Positions 59,866 through 64,000 of a stretch of 64,000 bases of DNA are shown one piece after another. The stretch covers positions 2,982,429 through 3,046,428 of the forward strand of contig CM030944.1 of the NCBI GenBank assembly GCA_018136815.1, written 5' to 3'. The notes beneath the pieces are model-generated. The model saw only the letters and a program-made list of their open reading frames with translations. It was not told the origin of the DNA and ran no database searches. A program made the position numbers and the translations under genes. This DNA comes from Isochrysis galbana (Eukaryota > Haptophyta > Isochrysidales > Isochrysidaceae). Position 1 is the stretch's first letter; every line of letters starts with the position of its first letter.

Positions 59866-62800
59866 CTGTTCTTCTTCGACATTTGAGCCAACAGCGAGAC
59901 CAGCCATCGACGAAGATATTGTCCGCGTTAGAGCTACTCGCTTGCGCGCGGCGCAGCCTATTGGACCGGCCTTCACTTAGCTCAACCGAGGCTACCGCCT
60001 ACGAGCCGTGGTCGGCTCTTCATCGTTATGAGAGGGGGAGGGAAACTAGTGAAGTTTCTTCCGACCCCGTTGTTTCCCGTCCAGCTACTCCCGAGTCAGA
60101 CAACCACGAAGACCAAAAAGAAACCCACGATAACCACGACAACGACACGCCACTCTACGCCTCCGAGTCTACTTTCCACGACCCATTCTCTCCATGGACC
60201 GCCCCGCCTCCGGCACGCGCGAGCTCGCCACGTCCGACGACGCCGACGACTCTCCGGAAGCGGCGCCAACAATGGCAATCATTCGGAGTGAACGGGGACC
60301 AGAAATGGTCCAACGTCACGCTCGAAACCGCTGACGAAATAAGATCGCAAGCTCTAGCCGGACGAGGCGCCGTCGAGGAATCCGACCTCGCCGCTGCCGT
60401 CCGAGCGCCGATCGAGTTCGTGGAAGCCAAAGGCATCCGCGCCGAAGAGCTAGCCTCATTAGTTCGAAGACCCAAGACAGAAGCCCAAGCTCGTCTCGAG
60501 AAAGACTGGGAAAGGATGTCCGACCACCCGAGGCACCCCACCGACAAGAGAGGCCTGGGATACACTAGTCCCAAGTTATCACCCTGTACCGCTACCAACG
60601 AGGACGACGCCTCTAGGCTCTCTGCCACGATAGCGGCAGTCGGAGTACCCGAAGAGACGACGACTACTTTGACGACGAATTCACCCGAGCAACCACGCTG
60701 TCGACCAACCCCGTCCCCGTCCGACACCATCGCACACGTGACCACGCACCGACCGGAGAGCGTCGTGGATACCCTACCATCTGCCTACCCAAGGCATTGC
60801 CTATATGTTCGAGACCTGATGGTCTGCCGCTCCGGCGAGGCTACCGGCAAAGAAGGAGTAATCTTGGCCGACTCCGCTCTCACGGTCAACAGCACCCTCG
60901 CTGACACCGGAGCTGGCCCGTCGGTCGTGACCACTTCCCTCTTGTCCAGCCTACCCAACGACGCATGCGTCGAGCGGCTGCCGCAAGCCGTAGTGACACC
61001 GCTCCATGGCCCAGACGGCCTACCTCTTATCACGCGAGGCAAGGCTCGGATCGTTTTCTCCGTCGGTGGATTTCTCTTTCGTCATACGTTCATGGTGATT
61101 GAAGGCAACCCGATGCTGCTGCTCGGGAACGACTTCTTAGCTACGCACGCCGCTTCGATTCAGCTCGCCTCCGACAGCACGGACGGCTCTATCACCCTCG
61201 GTGCTCCATCCACGGTGGCTCCTCTTGAGGTTAATGGCAGTCCAAGCCCCGACGCTCCGCCGATCTTTTGCGTCTCGACGTCACCGATAGCGGTGGTCCC
61301 TGTCAGCATGACTTGTGCACAGGTCTGTCCGACCTCCGCGAACCCAATCACGACTGACTTCTTCCGAGGGCCGCAGGCCACCAAAAACGACAACCAGCTA
61401 GTCACCGAGCCTCTCTTCAGCACGGCCGATGAGTTTGCCGCCAAAGCGCCGGCATCATGTGGCTCCGAGTACCTCCTATACACCCACGAACCTATCACGA
61501 TCCCGGCCTATCATCGGGCAACGTTTCACGTCCGAATTCCGCTAGCTCTTCGAGAACACGAAGACTGCGCCATGCTCGTGGACCGACTCCCTACGCGTGA
61601 AACGATCGATAGCTCTCCTCTCGTCATTCCCCAAGTAGAGAGGTCGAACGCCGACCACACCATCGCGGTTACGGTGGTCAACACTGACCCCAAACCTCTA
61701 CACCTTCCGTCGTTCCATCCTGTAGCTTCGCTACAGGTTCGATTCAAAATTCACGCTGGAACATATCGCCGCGTCGGGGCCGTTAACTCGCCGGATGTGA
61801 TTGAGTCGCTCGACGAGGACCAGCGTAAGCTCCTCGAGGCAGCCAAGATCGACCCCGAAGGCCGTCTCTCGATGCCCCAACGTGAACAAGTTCGTCGTCT
61901 ACTAGCCCGACGTATCGCTGCTTTCGCAATTGACCCGACCAACCCGAATCACACTCACGTGATGGAGGTAGAGCTACCGCTCAACCCCGGAGCCGAAGCT
62001 CACCGCCACGCACCGTCTAGAGTTGGACGAGAGGGTGAGAAGATCATAGAGGACGAAGTTTGCAAGATGGAGTCCGCGGGCATCATTAGGAAATCAAATT
62101 CGTCGTGGGCCTCTCGAGTCGTGCTAGTCACTAAGAAGGATGGCTCCGTACGTTTCTGCGTAGATTATCGCGACGTCAACTCCAAGCTTCGTCTAGAGGA
62201 CAGCCCTCTTCCCCTCACGGTAGAAGCCATCGACCGATTGTCGTCCGGCCAAGGCAACCTTGATTCTCTATTCCTTTGCACCCTGGACCTGGCATCTGGT
62301 TTCTGGGGTATACCGATCAAAGAGTCCGATAAACATATCACCGCGTTCACTACTCATCGCGGCAAGTACGAGTTCAATTACTTGCCTTTTGGTGTTCAAT
62401 CCGGTCCCTCGTATATGTGCCGCCTCATGGACGCCGTTCTCGGTGGGCTGGCATGGGAGATTTGTATGCCATACTTGGATGATGTCGGCGCCTGGTCGAC
62501 AGGCGTAGGTGACTCGCTGCAGGCCAGGGAAGAGTCGTCATTCCAACAAATGTTACACCGTCTTGATCTTGTCTTGGAACGTCTCATCTGGGCGGGCCTC
62601 ACTTGCAAGATGTCGAAATGCGTTTTCTTTGCCACCTCGGCTGAATATCTCGGCCACGTTGTTTCGCGTGAAGGTCTTCGGATGGATCCCAAGAAAGTGG
62701 AAGCCGTCTCGAAAATCGACCCTACCCAAATCAACTCTATCGAAGCCGTCCGTTCTTTCCTTGGACTGTGCTCGTACTACCGCCGTTTTATACGCCGTTT

Positions 62801-63821
62801 TGCGATCCGTGCAGCGCCGTTAACCGCTCTCACGCGGAAAGGGTGCGATGTCCCGGTCGAGTCGCAAACAGAAGCCTGTCGCCAGGCTATCGAAGATCTC
62901 AAGCAAGCTATCTGTGAAGAACCCGTACTCGCACCTCCTCGAGACGACCGTCCTTTCCTCGTTAAGACCGACGGTGCTAGCAAGCTCGGCATCGCCGGCG
63001 TCCTTGCTCAGAAAGACGACGAAGGGAGAGAGCGCGTTGTTGCATACTACGGTCGTAGTTTGAGTCCGGCTGAGCGCCATTGGACAGTTACTGAAATCGA
63101 ACTTCTAGCAGCGCTAGAATCGATCCGAAATTGGAGGCCGTATCTTTGGGGTCGCCACTTCACCCTCGTCGTAGACCATTCAGCTTTGCGCTGGCTTCAC
63201 ACGATGAAAGATCAAGTCACCGGTGGTCCAGCCTCGCGCCTCATGCGATGGGTCCTGAAGCTAGCCGAATATCGATTCGACGTCGTGCACAAACCTGGAG
63301 TCACTCACTGGGACGCCGACGGCTTATCCCGCCTAGTTGCTCTCGAGCCCGATCACGATCCTCTCCATCTCGAGGAGAGTGACGCCCATTCTTTCGATTC
63401 TTCTGAAATTCACGACATAGTTGCCGCCGCGGTTACGTCATCCACCCTCACCGCTCGCCGCCAACAAGCAAACGATAGGCTCGCTCGTCAAGCATCGGAA
63501 TCTTCGGAGTCGATTACCTCCTCGTATCTCGATGTGGGCGTGCCTCATGCCGACGAATTGCGTCAAGCGCTCTCTACCGACGAGTTCGCTAGCTCAATCA
63601 TTTCTGAACTCGAGTCGATCCTTCCGAAAGCTTCCTCTTCGATCGACTCTAGCTCGTCGTCGAAGAAAAGGTCCCGATTCCTGCTTCGCGATGGCCTACT
63701 CTACTACCGCTCCTCAGAGGCGGAAGAGGCTCCTCTTCGTTTATACATTCCGGAGTCCCTTCGTGACACGTACTCCGCGCCTACCATGACCACCTTGGTC
63801 ACCCAGGTGCGACAAGGATGA
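59646..63821 (+). CDS. pol polyprotein: methyltransferase C-part, protease, RT, RNase H
   Basis: The frame opens at 59646 with no ATG, so it is presumably reached from the preceding ORF. The first 70 residues complete the methyltransferase-like domain (QFVQPWEHGTG; KGLPPLQPT; SRTYVGVAGAMAIHW, to about 59865). The aspartic protease has DTGAGPSVV (Asp at 60903-60905) and LLLGNDFL. Reverse transcriptase: a VTKKDGSVRFCVDYRDVN lead, LDLASGFW, and YLDD at 62472-62483 (usual YVDD). RNase H: KTDGASKLGIAG (about 62965), VVDHSALRWL and HWDADGLSR. The frame ends at 63821. The integrase HHCC zinc region begins at 63785 in another frame (His 63785-63787; Cys pair 63890-63901). Proteolytic maturation of one polyprotein is inferred. 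Confidence 0.85.
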   Translation: MTPTQFVQPWEHGTGHQKATGLYLTKGLPPLQPTCVVDGRESAMANLSPSPHRGALRSRTYVGVAGAMAIHWMPVLLRHLSQQRDQPSTKILSALELLACARRSLLDRPSLSSTEATAYEPWSALHRYERGRETSEVSSDPVVSRPATPESDNHEDQKETHDNHDNDTPLYASESTFHDPFSPWTAPPPARASSPRPTTPTTLRKRRQQWQSFGVNGDQKWSNVTLETADEIRSQALAGRGAVEESDLAAAVRAPIEFVEAKGIRAEELASLVRRPKTEAQARLEKDWERMSDHPRHPTDKRGLGYTSPKLSPCTATNEDDASRLSATIAAVGVPEETTTTLTTNSPEQPRCRPTPSPSDTIAHVTTHRPESVVDTLPSAYPRHCLYVRDLMVCRSGEATGKEGVILADSALTVNSTLADTGAGPSVVTTSLLSSLPNDACVERLPQAVVTPLHGPDGLPLITRGKARIVFSVGGFLFRHTFMVIEGNPMLLLGNDFLATHAASIQLASDSTDGSITLGAPSTVAPLEVNGSPSPDAPPIFCVSTSPIAVVPVSMTCAQVCPTSANPITTDFFRGPQATKNDNQLVTEPLFSTADEFAAKAPASCGSEYLLYTHEPITIPAYHRATFHVRIPLALREHEDCAMLVDRLPTRETIDSSPLVIPQVERSNADHTIAVTVVNTDPKPLHLPSFHPVASLQVRFKIHAGTYRRVGAVNSPDVIESLDEDQRKLLEAAKIDPEGRLSMPQREQVRRLLARRIAAFAIDPTNPNHTHVMEVELPLNPGAEAHRHAPSRVGREGEKIIEDEVCKMESAGIIRKSNSSWASRVVLVTKKDGSVRFCVDYRDVNSKLRLEDSPLPLTVEAIDRLSSGQGNLDSLFLCTLDLASGFWGIPIKESDKHITAFTTHRGKYEFNYLPFGVQSGPSYMCRLMDAVLGGLAWEICMPYLDDVGAWSTGVGDSLQAREESSFQQMLHRLDLVLERLIWAGLTCKMSKCVFFATSAEYLGHVVSREGLRMDPKKVEAVSKIDPTQINSIEAVRSFLGLCSYYRRFIRRFAIRAAPLTALTRKGCDVPVESQTEACRQAIEDLKQAICEEPVLAPPRDDRPFLVKTDGASKLGIAGVLAQKDDEGRERVVAYYGRSLSPAERHWTVTEIELLAALESIRNWRPYLWGRHFTLVVDHSALRWLHTMKDQVTGGPASRLMRWVLKLAEYRFDVVHKPGVTHWDADGLSRLVALEPDHDPLHLEESDAHSFDSSEIHDIVAAAVTSSTLTARRQQANDRLARQASESSESITSSYLDVGVPHADELRQALSTDEFASSIISELESILPKASSSIDSSSSSKKRSRFLLRDGLLYYRSSEAEEAPLRLYIPESLRDTYSAPTMTTLVTQVRQG

Positions 63822-64000
63822 CTACCCTACTTCGTTCTCGAGTTTACTGGCCTGGCCTATCCGCCTCTGTATCGGAGTACGTTCGAGAGTGCCATGAATG
63901 CACTCTTGGCAAACCGTTACCGCGACCGCTCGCCCATCCATCCGGTCTTTCTATCGGATCCTATCCTTTCGACGTCGTCTTTGCGATATTCTTTCGATGG
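63785..64000 (+). CDS. Integrase N-terminal zinc domain (partial, window edge)
   Basis: In plus frame 2: HDHLGHPG (two His), then RVYWPGL, then ECHEC (two Cys, 63890-63901), the HHCC zinc finger of retroviral-type integrases. It continues to the end of the window, before the catalytic DDE core. It is one base out of phase with the upstream pol frame; the shift lies at about 63765-63770. Confidence 0.8.

Larger units (their letters stand above)
52072..64000 (+). mobile_element. Ty3/gypsy-type LTR retrotransposon, 5' part, with methyltransferase domain
   Basis: Order: repeated leader (52072-53121), gag (54217-56988), Ser/Pro linker plus methyltransferase domain (57559 to about 59865), then protease, reverse transcriptase, RNase H and the first part of integrase (to the window edge). 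The PR-RT-RH-IN order is that of Ty3/gypsy (Metaviridae). The left LTR boundary, primer-binding site and 3' LTR cannot be fixed because the element runs off the window. A relic of the leader at 16157-16320 shows the family is repeated. The long linker and unusual extra domain make it much larger than a typical gypsy element. Confidence 0.85.

Noticed and set aside
1..64000. CRISPR arrays, bacterial operons or riboswitches
   Set aside because: No regularly spaced repeats with unique spacers, and introns throughout show a eukaryotic nuclear genome.

Overview
The window reads as nuclear DNA of a GC-rich eukaryotic microalga. The evidence is spliceosomal GT-AG introns (donors mostly GTGAGN, GTAAGN or GTGCGN; acceptors CAG or TAG) in every multi-exon gene, a secretory-type leader on a plastid-like protein at the left end, and a plant-type arabinosyltransferase-like enzyme, a METTL21-type methyltransferase, an Imp1-type mitochondrial protease and a membrane hybrid histidine kinase in one locus. 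Much of the rest is mobile DNA. A haptophyte (Prymnesium/Chrysochromulina/Emiliania-like) is my best guess; this is inference. Two 100-N scaffold gaps are present (33943-34042, 49942-50041).

Cellular genes, left to right: a 210-aa putative plastid protein (342-1136, -); a DUF3293-like protein (5466-6146, +); a four-exon HPAT-like glycosyltransferase with a repeat-bearing C-terminus (8527-11380, +); a five-exon ATP-grasp ligase (11975-13742, -); an Imp1/signal-peptidase-I-like protease (18129-19460, -); a six-exon hybrid histidine kinase (23362-26383, -); a two-exon NAD-dependent epimerase-like SDR (31387-33085, -); a METTL21-like methyltransferase (37672-38454, -); a cytochrome P450 (about 46480-48566, +); and an unidentified membrane-protein gene running into the second gap. 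There is no operon logic. Genes are on both strands and separated by repeats.

Mobile DNA comprises a pogo/Tigger-like DDE transposase locus (1699-4034); a 905-bp hAT-like non-autonomous element with an 8-bp target-site duplication (4235-5139); a 192-bp MITE with perfect 17-bp ends and an 8-bp duplication (17604-17795); a 951-aa AT-hook/CXC transposase (39777-42632); two large foldback palindromes (39225-39762, 42886-43500); and a set of small retroposons. Two of the retroposons are delimited exactly by 20-bp and 17-bp target-site duplications (21212-22350, 27141-28583). Most start with a 6-9 bp hairpin just before the ATG whose stem sequence differs between families while the fold stays the same. 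One copy (35441-37450) is split by a nested 857-bp transposon.

The right end (about 52-64 kb) is the 5' part of a large Ty3/gypsy-type retrotransposon: repeated leader, gag, a long Ser/Pro-rich linker, then protease, reverse transcriptase, RNase H and the start of integrase. Between gag and protease lies a domain resembling a phage-type C5-cytosine DNA methyltransferase (PPC and ENP motifs). A one-base frame break cuts that domain and a second cuts the RNase H-integrase junction, so this copy looks recently inactivated or carries two assembly indels. The methyltransferase-bearing retrotransposon and the hairpin-headed retroposon family are the most novel items here.
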